Position numbers and translations under genes: made by a program
Notes under the pieces: generated by a model
Databases searched by the model: none
Seen by the model: the letters and a program-made list of their open reading frames with translations, nothing else
What the model was told of the DNA's origin: nothing
Source: Marinoscillum sp. MHG1-6
GTDB taxonomy: Bacteria > Bacteroidota > Bacteroidia > Cytophagales > Cyclobacteriaceae
Reading direction: 5' to 3'
DNA length: 64,000 bases
Assembly: GCF_024714475.1 (NCBI RefSeq)
Contig: NZ_JAMZMI010000001.1
Location: forward strand, 124,001 to 188,000
Part shown: positions 34,683-43,182 of the stretch, one piece after another
How the letters are laid out: every line of letters begins with the position of its first letter
Numbering within the stretch: the stretch's first letter is position 1

Positions 34683-35672
34683 TCAGGCTTCCACTGTTGA
34701 AAAAGCCTCAGGTATTTCATCCAGCACATTTAAAAGCTCTTCATAAGAGTCTAATTCGACGAGCTTAGTTCTGAATGGTTTGAAGTTAGGAATACCACGG
34801 AAGTAGTTCGTATAATGCCGGCGCATTTCAAATATTCCTTTCAGTTCCCCTTTCCATTCTACAGAAAAATCCAGGTGCTTCTTTGCAATACGAACACGTT
34901 CAACCAGATCAGGTGATGGAAGATGCTCACCAGTTTCCATGTAGTGCTTGATCTCATTGAAGATCCATGGGTACCCGATAGCAGCTCTCCCGATCATGAT
35001 TCCATCGACACCATATTTATCGCGATACTCTACCGCTTTTTCCGGAGAGTCTATATCACCGTTCCCAAAAATCGGAATATGTATATCCGGGTGATTTTTC
35101 ACCTCTGCTATCTTGGTCCAGTCGGCCACTCCCTTATACATCTGCTGCCTCGTTCTGCCATGAATCGACAGGGCCTGAATACCTACATCCTGTAGCCTTT
35201 TCGCTACCTCCACAATACGAATCGTACTGTCATCCCAACCAAGCCTTGTTTTCACTGTCACAGGTTTGCTGACAGATTTAACAATCTCAGCGGTCATTTC
35301 CTGCATTTTAGGAATATCCAATAAGATCCCTGCTCCAGCCCCTTTGCAGGCTACCTTCTTAACAGGACAGCCGTAGTTGATATCAATGATTTCGGGGTTA
35401 GCTTCTTCTGCAATCGCTGCAGCCTCACGCATGGACTCAATTTTGTCGCCGAAAATCTGAATACCGATGGGACGTTCGTAATCATAAATATCCAGTTTTT
35501 CCACGCTCTTGGCAGCACTACGGATAAGCCCTTCGGAGGAAATGAACTCAGTATACATCAAGTCGGCACCATTCTCTTTGCAGACAGCTCTGAATGGCGG
35601 ATCACTTACATCCTCCATTGGTGCAAGTAGCAACGGGAATTTCCCGATTTCAATGTTTCCTATTTTTACCAA
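34683..35672 (-). CDS. dusB: tRNA-dihydrouridine synthase, DusB-type
   Basis: Flavin enzyme of 329 residues that reduces uridines in the tRNA D-loop. The N-terminal LAPMEDVSDPPFR, the INYGCPVKKV segment with the catalytic cysteine, the KTRLGWDD segment, SIHGRTRQQMYKG and the FGNGDI / MIGRAAIGYPW FMN-phosphate region are complete. The start is TTG at 35672; a methionine further in would remove the conserved N-terminus. It shares a palindromic double promoter with the divergent CPBP protease gene. Confidence 0.96.
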   Translation of the reverse strand: MVKIGNIEIGKFPLLLAPMEDVSDPPFRAVCKENGADLMYTEFISSEGLIRSAAKSVEKLDIYDYERPIGIQIFGDKIESMREAAAIAEEANPEIIDINYGCPVKKVACKGAGAGILLDIPKMQEMTAEIVKSVSKPVTVKTRLGWDDSTIRIVEVAKRLQDVGIQALSIHGRTRQQMYKGVADWTKIAEVKNHPDIHIPIFGNGDIDSPEKAVEYRDKYGVDGIMIGRAAIGYPWIFNEIKHYMETGEHLPSPDLVERVRIAKKHLDFSVEWKGELKGIFEMRRHYTNYFRGIPNFKPFRTKLVELDSYEELLNVLDEIPEAFSTVEA

Positions 35673-35684
35673 GTACTTATAATA

Positions 35685-35703
35685 TAACTTTGGCGCAAAG
35701 TTA
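35685..35703. promoter_or_regulatory. Face-to-face -7 boxes forming a palindrome (dusB / CPBP protease)
   Basis: TAACTTTG-GCG-CAAAGTTA: the plus strand box (35685-35692) serves the CPBP gene, and the minus strand box (35696-35703) serves dusB. Both are full TAnnTTTG matches and the arms are exact complements. Each promoter's upstream DNA lies in the other's leader, so the two should compete. Confidence 0.6.
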
Positions 35704-35711
35704 GATCAATT

Positions 35712-36659
35712 ATGCAGAACATCCTGAGAAACACACCCGCAGCGGAGCAACCTTACGTGGTGTGGATACTCTTTGCAACGCTTATTGGGTACGTCATCGC
35801 AGGTTTGTTCCTGTTTTCTTTGCTTGGATATGGTGTTGCAGTTCCGTTTTTCGGATTCGATTATGATCTCATGATGAAAACGCTGCAAAATCCCTACGGA
35901 AGTAGTGATGCCAAAGTACCACTTCTTATTTTTCAGGGGTTCAGCTCTCTTGGAGCCTTTGTTGTCGCTCCTGTCTTTTTTTTAAGAAAACACCTCAAAC
36001 TTCACCCCCTGGAGTTGGTGACCACTCCCGCACCGGCTTTTCAACCCGCGGTCATTACAATCATTGCGGTATTGAGCTGCATGGTGGTCAATAGTGCTTT
36101 TATAGAATGGAACCAGCAAATGGAATTACCAGAATTCCTGTCAGGCTTTGAGCAGTGGGCTGCTCAAAAGGAAAAACAAATGGAAGAGCTAACGCTCTAT
36201 TTAACAGAATTCGATAACCTCTCTCAATACCTAATCGCCATTGTAGTAATCGCGATTTTACCGGCGATCGGGGAGGAATTATTATTCAGAGGCATCATTC
36301 AAAACATTTTCCAGTCTACCACTAAAAACCCACACCTCGCTATTTGGGTCACCGCCTTCCTGTTTTCAGCCTTTCATTTACAGTTTTATGGCCTCATACC
36401 ACGAATGATGCTGGGAGTTCTTTTCGGGTATTTATATTGGTGGTCGGGCTATCTTTCACTTGCCATGCTGGGTCATTTTGTGAATAATGCCTTTTCAGTT
36501 ACGGTTTTTTATCTCAGTCATCATGAGATCATAGAAATGAGTCCGGAGGATATGGATAAAACACCTCCATTCTATATAATTCTGGTATTTTTATTGGCCG
36601 GTTCGGCAATGTTGTATCTATTCCACAAATACTTCTCATTAAGGGAGACTCATGAGTAA
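35712..36659 (+). CDS. CPBP-family intramembrane metalloprotease
   Basis: A 315-residue membrane protein with about eight TM helices. The CPBP/Abi glutamyl-protease motif is present as EELLFRGIIQN (motif 1), FHLQFYGLIPRM (motif 2, histidine) and HFVNNAFSV (motif 3). The natural substrate in such bacteria is unknown; Rce1-type prenyl processing is a family connection only. Its 3' end overlaps the next gene, and a run of tightly packed genes (DUF2007, cdsA) follows. Confidence 0.92.
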   Translation: MQNILRNTPAAEQPYVVWILFATLIGYVIAGLFLFSLLGYGVAVPFFGFDYDLMMKTLQNPYGSSDAKVPLLIFQGFSSLGAFVVAPVFFLRKHLKLHPLELVTTPAPAFQPAVITIIAVLSCMVVNSAFIEWNQQMELPEFLSGFEQWAAQKEKQMEELTLYLTEFDNLSQYLIAIVVIAILPAIGEELLFRGIIQNIFQSTTKNPHLAIWVTAFLFSAFHLQFYGLIPRMMLGVLFGYLYWWSGYLSLAMLGHFVNNAFSVTVFYLSHHEIIEMSPEDMDKTPPFYIILVFLLAGSAMLYLFHKYFSLRETHE

Positions 36660-36858
36660 TTGGCAAAAGGTATTTCAAGACAATCAGCAGTATCGTGCTG
36701 AAATTGTAAAAGCCGTATTAGAAGATGCCGGCATGAACCCGGTATTGGTTGATAAAAAAGATTCTGCGTATCAATTTGGTCATTATGAAGTCAGGGTAGC
36801 TGCTGAAGATGTGATCGAAACGTTGCGATTAATAAATGAAGAAATAAGGTTTGAATAA
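36652..36858 (+). CDS. DUF2007-type small protein
   Basis: A 68-residue protein whose pattern (VFQDNQQYRAEIVKAVLEDAGMNPVLVDKKDSAY... YEVRVAAEDV) matches the DUF2007 / putative signal-transducing GlnB-like small domain: beta-alpha-beta with an acidic loop. Function unknown. It overlaps the protease upstream by 8 bases and cdsA downstream by 8 bases. Confidence 0.85.
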   Translation: MSNWQKVFQDNQQYRAEIVKAVLEDAGMNPVLVDKKDSAYQFGHYEVRVAAEDVIETLRLINEEIRFE

Positions 36859-37672
36859 GTTTAGTGATTTAAGAAGACGCCTCTTGGCGGGATTTCTGGG
36901 TGCATTTGTGATCATTGCCTCATTGGTTTATGGCCAATGGTCCTATTTTGTGATTTTTTTCGCTTTAGCCCTGTTCTCCCTTTGGGAATTCTACAGGTTG
37001 ATGAAGCTTCAAAACTACCTACCCATCAGAGTGCTCGGTGTAATTATTGGCGGTTTGATGTTCGTATTCAGTTTCCTGATAGAGAGTCAAAACTGGAACA
37101 GCAACTATTACTATGCTCTTTTCCCATTGGCCTCCTTAAGTCTTGTGGTCAAACTCTATAAAAAAACGGATAACAACCCAATCATCAACATTGCCATCTT
37201 CTACCTGGGCATTACCTACGTGGCTTTACCTTTCGCATTGATGAACATGGTGGTATTCCATGGAGGCGGATACGGATATAAGATTCTATTAGGCCTTCTG
37301 CTGATCATTTGGGCCAGCGATACGGGTGCCTACTTTGCAGGAACATTCTTTGGTAAGACGAAATTATTTCAACGAATATCTCCAAAAAAATCATGGGAAG
37401 GACTCGTGGGTGGAGCGATCATGGCCGTGCTATTTGCCTTCATCATGTCCCGGTACCACACCGACCTGTATCTATGGGAATGGCTCGTGGTGGCTGCCAT
37501 TGTTGTGGTAGTTGGTACTTATGGAGATTTGGTTGAATCGCTTTTCAAAAGGTCGATGGAGATCAAAGATTCGGGCGCATCGATCCCCGGTCATGGAGGA
37601 TTTTTGGACAGATTTGACAGTTTAATACTGTCCATCCCATTTATTGTGGTTTTCTTAAAACTCTTCAACTAA
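36851..37672 (+). CDS. cdsA: Phosphatidate cytidylyltransferase
   Basis: Makes CDP-diacylglycerol from phosphatidate and CTP, the entry to phospholipid synthesis. The 273-residue membrane protein has multiple TM helices and the family signature in the C-terminal third: SPKKSWEGLVGG, GDLVESLFKRSMEIKDSG and PGHGGFLDRFDS. The start is TTG at 36851, overlapping the DUF2007 stop; no ATG lies before the first TM helix. psd, acting later in the same pathway, lies 1.3 kb downstream past gdhA. Confidence 0.96.
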   Translation: MNKFSDLRRRLLAGFLGAFVIIASLVYGQWSYFVIFFALALFSLWEFYRLMKLQNYLPIRVLGVIIGGLMFVFSFLIESQNWNSNYYYALFPLASLSLVVKLYKKTDNNPIINIAIFYLGITYVALPFALMNMVVFHGGGYGYKILLGLLLIIWASDTGAYFAGTFFGKTKLFQRISPKKSWEGLVGGAIMAVLFAFIMSRYHTDLYLWEWLVVAAIVVVVGTYGDLVESLFKRSMEIKDSGASIPGHGGFLDRFDSLILSIPFIVVFLKLFN

Positions 37673-37689
37673 TGGTCTGTCTAAAATCG

Positions 37690-37697
37690 TAGATTTG
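37690..37697 (+). promoter_or_regulatory. -7 promoter element of the glutamate dehydrogenase gene
   Basis: TAGATTTG matches TAnnTTTG, 41 nt upstream of the gdhA ATG and 18 nt past cdsA. Confidence 0.5.
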
Positions 37698-37738
37698 CCT
37701 ACGAATAAACAACAACCCCAAATATCAGTTCGAAGTAT

Positions 37739-39013
37739 ATGGCTTACATAGAACCCGCACCCATAAAAGACAAGGACAACCCCTTTGAGTCCATGATGTC
37801 CAGGTTCAACATCGCTGCCCAACATTTGGGCCTCGATGATGAAATATACAATGTATTAAAGTCCCCTACGAAACAGGTCATTGTTAACCTGCCAATCACT
37901 ATGGATGATGGATCCATCCGTGTGTTTGAAGGCTATCGGGTGATCCATTCCAACATACTGGGACCATCTAAAGGTGGTATCCGATATGACATGGAAGTCA
38001 ACCTGGATGAGGTCAAGGCCCTGGCAGCCTGGATGACCTGGAAATGTGCCGTGGTGGACATCCCATACGGTGGAGCTAAAGGAGGCATAAAGTGTAATCC
38101 CAGAGAAATGTCGCCGGGTGAAATCGAACGTTTAACACGGTCGTTCACTCAATCCATGCACGAAATATTCGGACCGGACAAAGATATCCCGGCACCTGAT
38201 ATGGGAACCGGCCCGAGAGAAATGGCCTGGCTGATGGACCACTACTCCAGAGCGCAGGGCATGACGGTGAACGCCGTTGTCACAGGAAAGCCTATCGTTT
38301 TGGGAGGCTCACTGGGAAGAACAGAGGCTACCGGTCGTGGTGTGATGATCTCAGCAATGGCTGCGATGGAAAAAATGAAAATCAATCCATTTAAAGCCAC
38401 CTGTGCAGTTCAAGGTTTTGGAAACGTCGGATCATGGGCTGCCACCCTTTTGTCAGAACGGGGCGTAAAAATCGTCGCCATCAGTGACCATACCGGAGCA
38501 TTCTACAACCCGCACGGGATCAACATTGAAGAGGCAAATGCCTACCGAATGCAGAATGGCGGTACGCTCGAAGGATATAAAGGGGCAGAAAAAATTGACG
38601 CCGAGGAGCTACTGACCCTTGAGGTTGATGTGCTGGTACCGGCAGCAGTGGAGGATGTTATCACTAAAAATAATGTTGATAAAATAAAGGCCCGATTAAT
38701 CGTGGAGGGAGCCAATGGCCCTACATCAGCGAAAGCCGATGATATTATCAACGAAAAGGGCATTATGGCCGTCCCTGATATTTTGGCCAATGCCGGTGGT
38801 GTGACCGTATCATACTTTGAATGGGTCCAAAACAGACTGGGATACAAATGGACTTCGGAGCGTGTAAACAGGAGATCTGATCGCATTATGAAAACTGCAT
38901 TTGACAAAGTATATGCCACCGCCCAGGAATACGGGACCTCATTGAGAATTGCTGCCTATATTGTAGCAATAGACAAAGTGGCCCAAACCTATAAGTTTAG
39001 AGGAGGATTTTAA
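37739..39013 (+). CDS. gdhA: Glu/Leu/Phe/Val dehydrogenase (NAD(P)-glutamate dehydrogenase)
   Basis: A 424-residue enzyme that interconverts glutamate and 2-oxoglutarate plus ammonia. It has the substrate-binding KGGIRYDMEV segment, the active-site lysine in PYGGAKGGI, the catalytic aspartate in APDMGT, and the Rossmann GFGNVGS of the nucleotide-binding domain. The family covers several amino acids; glutamate is most likely. It lies between cdsA and psd. Confidence 0.94.
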   Translation: MAYIEPAPIKDKDNPFESMMSRFNIAAQHLGLDDEIYNVLKSPTKQVIVNLPITMDDGSIRVFEGYRVIHSNILGPSKGGIRYDMEVNLDEVKALAAWMTWKCAVVDIPYGGAKGGIKCNPREMSPGEIERLTRSFTQSMHEIFGPDKDIPAPDMGTGPREMAWLMDHYSRAQGMTVNAVVTGKPIVLGGSLGRTEATGRGVMISAMAAMEKMKINPFKATCAVQGFGNVGSWAATLLSERGVKIVAISDHTGAFYNPHGINIEEANAYRMQNGGTLEGYKGAEKIDAEELLTLEVDVLVPAAVEDVITKNNVDKIKARLIVEGANGPTSAKADDIINEKGIMAVPDILANAGGVTVSYFEWVQNRLGYKWTSERVNRRSDRIMKTAFDKVYATAQEYGTSLRIAAYIVAIDKVAQTYKFRGGF

Positions 39014-39019
39014 ATAGCA

Positions 39020-39676
39020 ATGAATATTCATAAAGAAGGTTACAAACTCATTCCCATTTGCACGGTTGTATTGGGATTACTGTATGCGCTCCTGTACTGG
39101 GCCATACCATTCGAAATCATCAGATACATCCTGGCAGGAGCCGGTATCATATTCTGGATTTTGATCGTCAGGTTTTTCCGTGATCCGGAATTCAAGATTG
39201 AGTTGAATAATAACCAAATCCTCGCCCCGGCTGACGGTAAAGTAGTGGTCATAGAAAAAACTACAGAAAGCGAATACCTGAAAGAAGAGAGGATTCAGGT
39301 TTCTATTTTTATGTCACCCTTAAACGTGCATGTGAACAGAAGCCCTATTGCCGGTGAAATCAGTTATTACAAATATCACCCGGGGAAGTTTCTGGTAGCC
39401 TGGCACCCCAAATCCAGCACAGATAATGAACGCACCTCCATCGGCATCAAACATCCTTCCGGGGTGGAGATTATGATGAGGCAGGTAGCTGGCGCTGTTG
39501 CTCGTCGAATCTGTTTCTATTCTGAAGTAGGAAAAGCCGTTGAGCAAGGAGAAAAATTTGGATTTATTCGGTTCGGAAGCCGCATCGACCTTTATCTACC
39601 CACCGATGCTGATATCAAAGTGAATATCGATGATATTTCCTATGGAGGTAAAACGGTTATTGCTGAATTGAAATAA
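39020..39676 (+). CDS. psd: Phosphatidylserine decarboxylase family protein
   Basis: Converts phosphatidylserine to phosphatidylethanolamine. The 218-residue protein is of the short type with an N-terminal hydrophobic hairpin (about 12-52). It has the APADGKVVVI segment, HVNRSPIAGEI, and the self-cleavage region FIRFGSRIDLYLP, where the Gly-Ser bond should be cut to form the pyruvoyl group. It starts 6 bp after gdhA. Confidence 0.95.
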   Translation: MNIHKEGYKLIPICTVVLGLLYALLYWAIPFEIIRYILAGAGIIFWILIVRFFRDPEFKIELNNNQILAPADGKVVVIEKTTESEYLKEERIQVSIFMSPLNVHVNRSPIAGEISYYKYHPGKFLVAWHPKSSTDNERTSIGIKHPSGVEIMMRQVAGAVARRICFYSEVGKAVEQGEKFGFIRFGSRIDLYLPTDADIKVNIDDISYGGKTVIAELK

Positions 39677-39778
39677 GGCTTTTAGCGCGACCATTTTCGG
39701 ATAGTTTCATGTACAACCTGTTTGTTGGTTTCCTGAAAAGAGTTATCTTCAAAGCAAACTAACCTATTAAGTAATTAT

Positions 39779-40363
39779 ATGAAACTATCTGTAACGCGCC
39801 AGGAAAACTACTCCAGGGCCGAGCTAATTCTTAGAGCCTTGTTTGGCTATTTCTACATTGTACTACCCCACGCATTTTTATTGTTTTTTGCAAGCATCTG
39901 GTCTTCCATCCTGACCTTCATTGCCTGGTTCAGCATTCTTTTCACAGGCCGTTACCCCGAGAGCTTTTTTGAATTCCAGGTTGGATTGATGCAATGGAGC
40001 CTACGTGTACAAGCCAGAATGTATAACCTTTGCGATGGCTACCCGACTTTCGGAGTGAATGCGCAGGATGAATATACTTCACTTGAGGTAGCCTATCCTG
40101 AGTCCTTAAGCCGTGGCACGTTATTGATCAAAACCTTATTTGGGGGGCTATATGTAGCACTTCCACATGGATTTCTGCTCTTATTTAGAACCTTATGGGG
40201 GCTTATTCTCACCTTCCTCGCCTTTTGGGTTGTACTCTTCACCGGTTCTTACCCGGAATCATGGCATGAGTTTAATGTTGGAACCTTGAGATGGGGTACA
40301 CGTGTAAATCTTTACCTCAGTTTTATGACTGATGATTACCCTCCATTTTCAGGACAAGAGTAA
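39779..40363 (+). CDS. DUF4389 protein with internal duplication
   Basis: A 194-residue inner-membrane protein made of two homologous halves (about 16-92 and 115-191). Each has a segment of the type LFGxxYxxLPHxFLL, two hydrophobic helices, a FTGxYPES motif (FTGRYPES; FTGSYPES), an EFxVG element and a WSLRV/WGTRV strand, then a YPxF end. The repeats match the DUF4389 domain. Function unknown. It begins an operon with DUF4870 and M48 genes. Confidence 0.9.
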   Translation: MKLSVTRQENYSRAELILRALFGYFYIVLPHAFLLFFASIWSSILTFIAWFSILFTGRYPESFFEFQVGLMQWSLRVQARMYNLCDGYPTFGVNAQDEYTSLEVAYPESLSRGTLLIKTLFGGLYVALPHGFLLLFRTLWGLILTFLAFWVVLFTGSYPESWHEFNVGTLRWGTRVNLYLSFMTDDYPPFSGQE

Positions 40364-40369
40364 TATTTC

Positions 40370-40897
40370 ATGAGTACAATAATGTATCATCCTGTAGAGC
40401 AAATTGATGACCTTTCTCTGAGAGAAAGAGAGGATGCGATGGGGGCATATTTAATGATGTTCGCAGCCCTGGCAGCAGGCCTGCCACTTCCCATCATCAA
40501 CCTGATCGCAGCAATCATTTACTACTTCCTCAACAGGGCCAAAAGCCGGTTTGTGAAATTTCATTCACTTCAGTCTTTACTTTCGCAAATTCCGACCACT
40601 TTGTTGAATGCCGGACTGGTCTTTTGGACCTTTCGAATTATTTTCAAGAATGGCTCTTTTAATGACTCGGATATTTTTATCGAAGGATTTGCTTCAGTTT
40701 CTGAGGCCTATTGGGGCTATCTATGGGTGGTAGTTGGTGCAAACCTTTTATATGTCATTTTTAGTATTATCGGGGCCATTAAAGCAAGACAGGGCCGTTA
40801 TTATTACTTTTTGTTTTTTGGTAAGCTGGCTTATCATCAGGCCTACAAAATTGAAAATGAAGGAGGCCAATCAACAATAAATGAACCTCCGAAATGA
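40370..40897 (+). CDS. DUF4870 membrane protein
   Basis: A 175-residue membrane protein with a short N-terminal cytoplasmic part (LSLREREDAMGAYLM) and helices at about 26-54, 70-90 and 115-138. The SRFVKFHSLQSLL motif after the second helix is the DUF4870 signature. Function unknown. It sits 7 bp after the DUF4389 gene and overlaps the M48 protease gene by 4 bases (ATGA), so the three are coexpressed. Confidence 0.88.
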   Translation: MSTIMYHPVEQIDDLSLREREDAMGAYLMMFAALAAGLPLPIINLIAAIIYYFLNRAKSRFVKFHSLQSLLSQIPTTLLNAGLVFWTFRIIFKNGSFNDSDIFIEGFASVSEAYWGYLWVVVGANLLYVIFSIIGAIKARQGRYYYFLFFGKLAYHQAYKIENEGGQSTINEPPK

Positions 40898-41679
40898 TCA
40901 AAGGCATCTACAAGGAGCTCGGAATTATTGTCGGGATATTTTTATTGGGTTGGGTAGCTTTTACCTTGTTCAAGTGGATCCCGGATAGTCCCGAGCTCTC
41001 TGTTTCTGTTGAAACGGAACAAGAAATCGGCGACCTGCTGGCTCAAAATATCAAAAACCAATATGAGGTTGTAGAAAACGACACCATTAATCAGGCGGTA
41101 TTTGAAATCAAAAAGAGACTACTGGCATCGATTGGCCCAACGGACTACGATTATGAAATCTGTGTGGTAAAACAGCCTATGCCTAATGCTTTTGCCACGT
41201 TGGGTGGTCACATTTTCATCTTCACAGGTATCATGGAACTCACAGATAGCCCTGAAGAATTGGCTGCGGTGCTCGCCCATGAAATGGGTCATGTAGAGGA
41301 GAGACATGTGGTCAATAAAATCATCAAAGAAATGGGGATCAATGTTGTTTTTTCGATCCTCACCGGTAGTGATCCTATCCTAGTTGGTGAAATAGCCAAA
41401 GCCACTATATCCTCTTCCTTTGATCGCACACAGGAATCAAAAGCAGACGAATTTGCCCTTAAAACATTAGAAAACGCCTCGCTCAGTCCAAGGCACGTAT
41501 CCACCATATTCCGAAAATTGAAAGAGCAACATGAGGAACCGGACGCACGGCTGGAATTCCTGATGTCGCACCCAAATATCAATAAGCGTATTAAAGAAGC
41601 ACTGGAGTATGTGACGGCAGAGGGCTTCGAAATTGAACCATTAGCCATCGATTGGGAGGCGGTTAAACGAAACCTGTAA
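40894..41679 (+). CDS. Membrane-anchored M48-family metalloprotease
   Basis: A 261-residue peptidase with one N-terminal anchor (about 8-27). The zinc motif HEMGHVEERH (about 129-138) and the third ligand region ESKADEFAL fit the HtpX/Oma1/BepA group. The catalytic domain is periplasmic by topology. Family roles are quality control of envelope proteins. It is the last gene of the DUF4389-DUF4870 operon and overlaps the convergent GAF gene by 17 bases. Confidence 0.93.
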   Translation: MIKGIYKELGIIVGIFLLGWVAFTLFKWIPDSPELSVSVETEQEIGDLLAQNIKNQYEVVENDTINQAVFEIKKRLLASIGPTDYDYEICVVKQPMPNAFATLGGHIFIFTGIMELTDSPEELAAVLAHEMGHVEERHVVNKIIKEMGINVVFSILTGSDPILVGEIAKATISSSFDRTQESKADEFALKTLENASLSPRHVSTIFRKLKEQHEEPDARLEFLMSHPNINKRIKEALEYVTAEGFEIEPLAIDWEAVKRNL

Positions 41680-42142
41680 CTGACAGCAGTTCTTCCAGGT
41701 ATTTTTGGTCGATTTCATCAAAATCATTGAGTTGATCGCTGTCAATATCCAGCACGCCAATCACTTCCATGTTTTTAATCAAAGGAAGGACAATTTCAGA
41801 TTTTGAATCAGAGCTGCAGGCTATATGGCCGGGGAAAGCATCAACATCCGGCACAAGTATGGTTTCGGCACGCTCCCATGACGTACCACATACGCCCTTG
41901 CCCCTTTTGATCCTGGTACATGCAATAGGACCCTGGAAGGGCCCCAAAACCAACTCTTCATTTTTCACTAAATAAAAACCTACCCAAAAGAAACCAAAAG
42001 TCTGTTTGAGGGCCGCGGCGATATTCGCCAAATTGGCAACAAGATCCTCCTCTCCCTGAACAAGACCCTTAATCTGCGGAATCAACTGCTCATACTTATC
42101 CGCTTTACTGGCGGTGGTAGCTATATGAAGTTCTTCTGCCAT
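41663..42142 (-). CDS. msrC: Free methionine-(R)-sulfoxide reductase (GAF type)
   Basis: A 159-residue GAF-domain enzyme that reduces free methionine-R-sulfoxide. The three catalytic cysteines are present as Cys75, Cys85 and Cys109, with spacings of 10 and 24 that equal those of E. coli fRMsr (84, 94, 118). The VCGTSWE segment and FWVGFYL strand are family marks. It is followed 3 bp upstream by ribD's stop on the same strand, so the two may share a transcript. Confidence 0.94.
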   Translation of the reverse strand: MAEELHIATTASKADKYEQLIPQIKGLVQGEEDLVANLANIAAALKQTFGFFWVGFYLVKNEELVLGPFQGPIACTRIKRGKGVCGTSWERAETILVPDVDAFPGHIACSSDSKSEIVLPLIKNMEVIGVLDIDSDQLNDFDEIDQKYLEELLSVTGFV

Positions 42143-42144
42143 GA

Positions 42145-43164
42145 TTACTTATTTTGGTAGCATGTGAGTTGATCTGAACCTATTTTCTGTTCTTCAAAAG
42201 GTTCATCATTCAAAACCGGTGCAGCGATGCCCCTTTCGAATTTTGTTTCAGAGGTAAAAACCCTGGCCTCATCCCAAAGGTTCACTTTGATGAAACTTTG
42301 TAGCAACGCACTTCCACCTTCTATCAAAACGGATAATAACTTTTGATTATAAAGTACCTCCAAAATGGATTCCGGTTCCAAATTCTTAAGGGTGATATAT
42401 TTCACTTTCTCTGTGGATTCCCTCTCCTTGAGAGTCAACACAAGGGTCTGAACTTCTCCATCAAATAAGTTACTATCATCTCTCAGCTTTAACTCGCGAT
42501 CGATCACGACCCTCACAGGATTTTTGCCCTGCCAATCCCTGACGGTCAGCGAAGGGTTATCATAAATTGCTGTATTGGTCCCCACCATGATTGATGATTC
42601 CTCTGAACGCCATTTATGAACCAGCTGTCTCGATTGGGCATTGCTGATCCATTTACTATCAAAGTTCTCCCTGGCAACAAAGCCATCCCTTGTCTGGGCC
42701 CATTTAAGTACCACATACGGACGGTGTAGCCGCTGAAAAGTGAAGAAACGTTTATTGATTTCCAGGCCCTTATCAGCTAACAAACCAACCTCTACAGCTA
42801 TGCCCGCATCTCTTAATTTCCTGATCCCTCTACCTGCTACTTGGGGATTAGGATCATCATTACAAATGATGACCTTTTTGACCTTCTTCTCTACCAGCAG
42901 ATCCGCACAGGGAGGAGTCTTTCCAAAATGCGAACACGGCTCCAGTGTCACATAGACAGTAGATTCGCTCAAAAGCTCAACATCCTTTACAGAATTCACG
43001 GCGTTGACCTCGGCATGAGGACCTCCAAACAGCTCATGATACCCCTCACCGATAATTTTACCTTCATAAACAATTACACAGCCCACCATCGGATTAGGTG
43101 CTACCGACCCGACACCTAATTGGGCAAGTTCAAGTGCGCGCTGCATAAACAATTGATCGGTCAT
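42145..43164 (-). CDS. ribD: Bifunctional riboflavin biosynthesis deaminase/reductase RibD
   Basis: Performs two steps of riboflavin synthesis. The N-terminal deaminase domain shows HAEVNAV and PCSHFGKTPPC (zinc site). The C-terminal reductase domain begins near 150 (RPYVVLKWAQTRDG), with the VDRELKL and LIEGGSALLQSF segments. The start at 43164 (MTDQLFMQRAL) fits family N-termini; an in-frame ATG 20 codons earlier overlaps the divergent prmC start. 339 residues, normal length. Confidence 0.96.
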   Translation of the reverse strand: MTDQLFMQRALELAQLGVGSVAPNPMVGCVIVYEGKIIGEGYHELFGGPHAEVNAVNSVKDVELLSESTVYVTLEPCSHFGKTPPCADLLVEKKVKKVIICNDDPNPQVAGRGIRKLRDAGIAVEVGLLADKGLEINKRFFTFQRLHRPYVVLKWAQTRDGFVARENFDSKWISNAQSRQLVHKWRSEESSIMVGTNTAIYDNPSLTVRDWQGKNPVRVVIDRELKLRDDSNLFDGEVQTLVLTLKERESTEKVKYITLKNLEPESILEVLYNQKLLSVLIEGGSALLQSFIKVNLWDEARVFTSETKFERGIAAPVLNDEPFEEQKIGSDQLTCYQNK

Positions 43165-43170
43165 ATTGGA

Positions 43171-43178
43171 TAACTTCG
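43171..43178 (+). promoter_or_regulatory. Candidate -7 element of prmC (TAACTTCG), 4 nt before ATG
   Basis: One mismatch from TAnnTTTG. It lies in the 18-bp gap between ribD and prmC, ending 4 nt before the prmC ATG. The same TTCG variant precedes the lipoprotein gene at 626. Confidence 0.35.
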
Positions 43179-43182
43179 TGCT

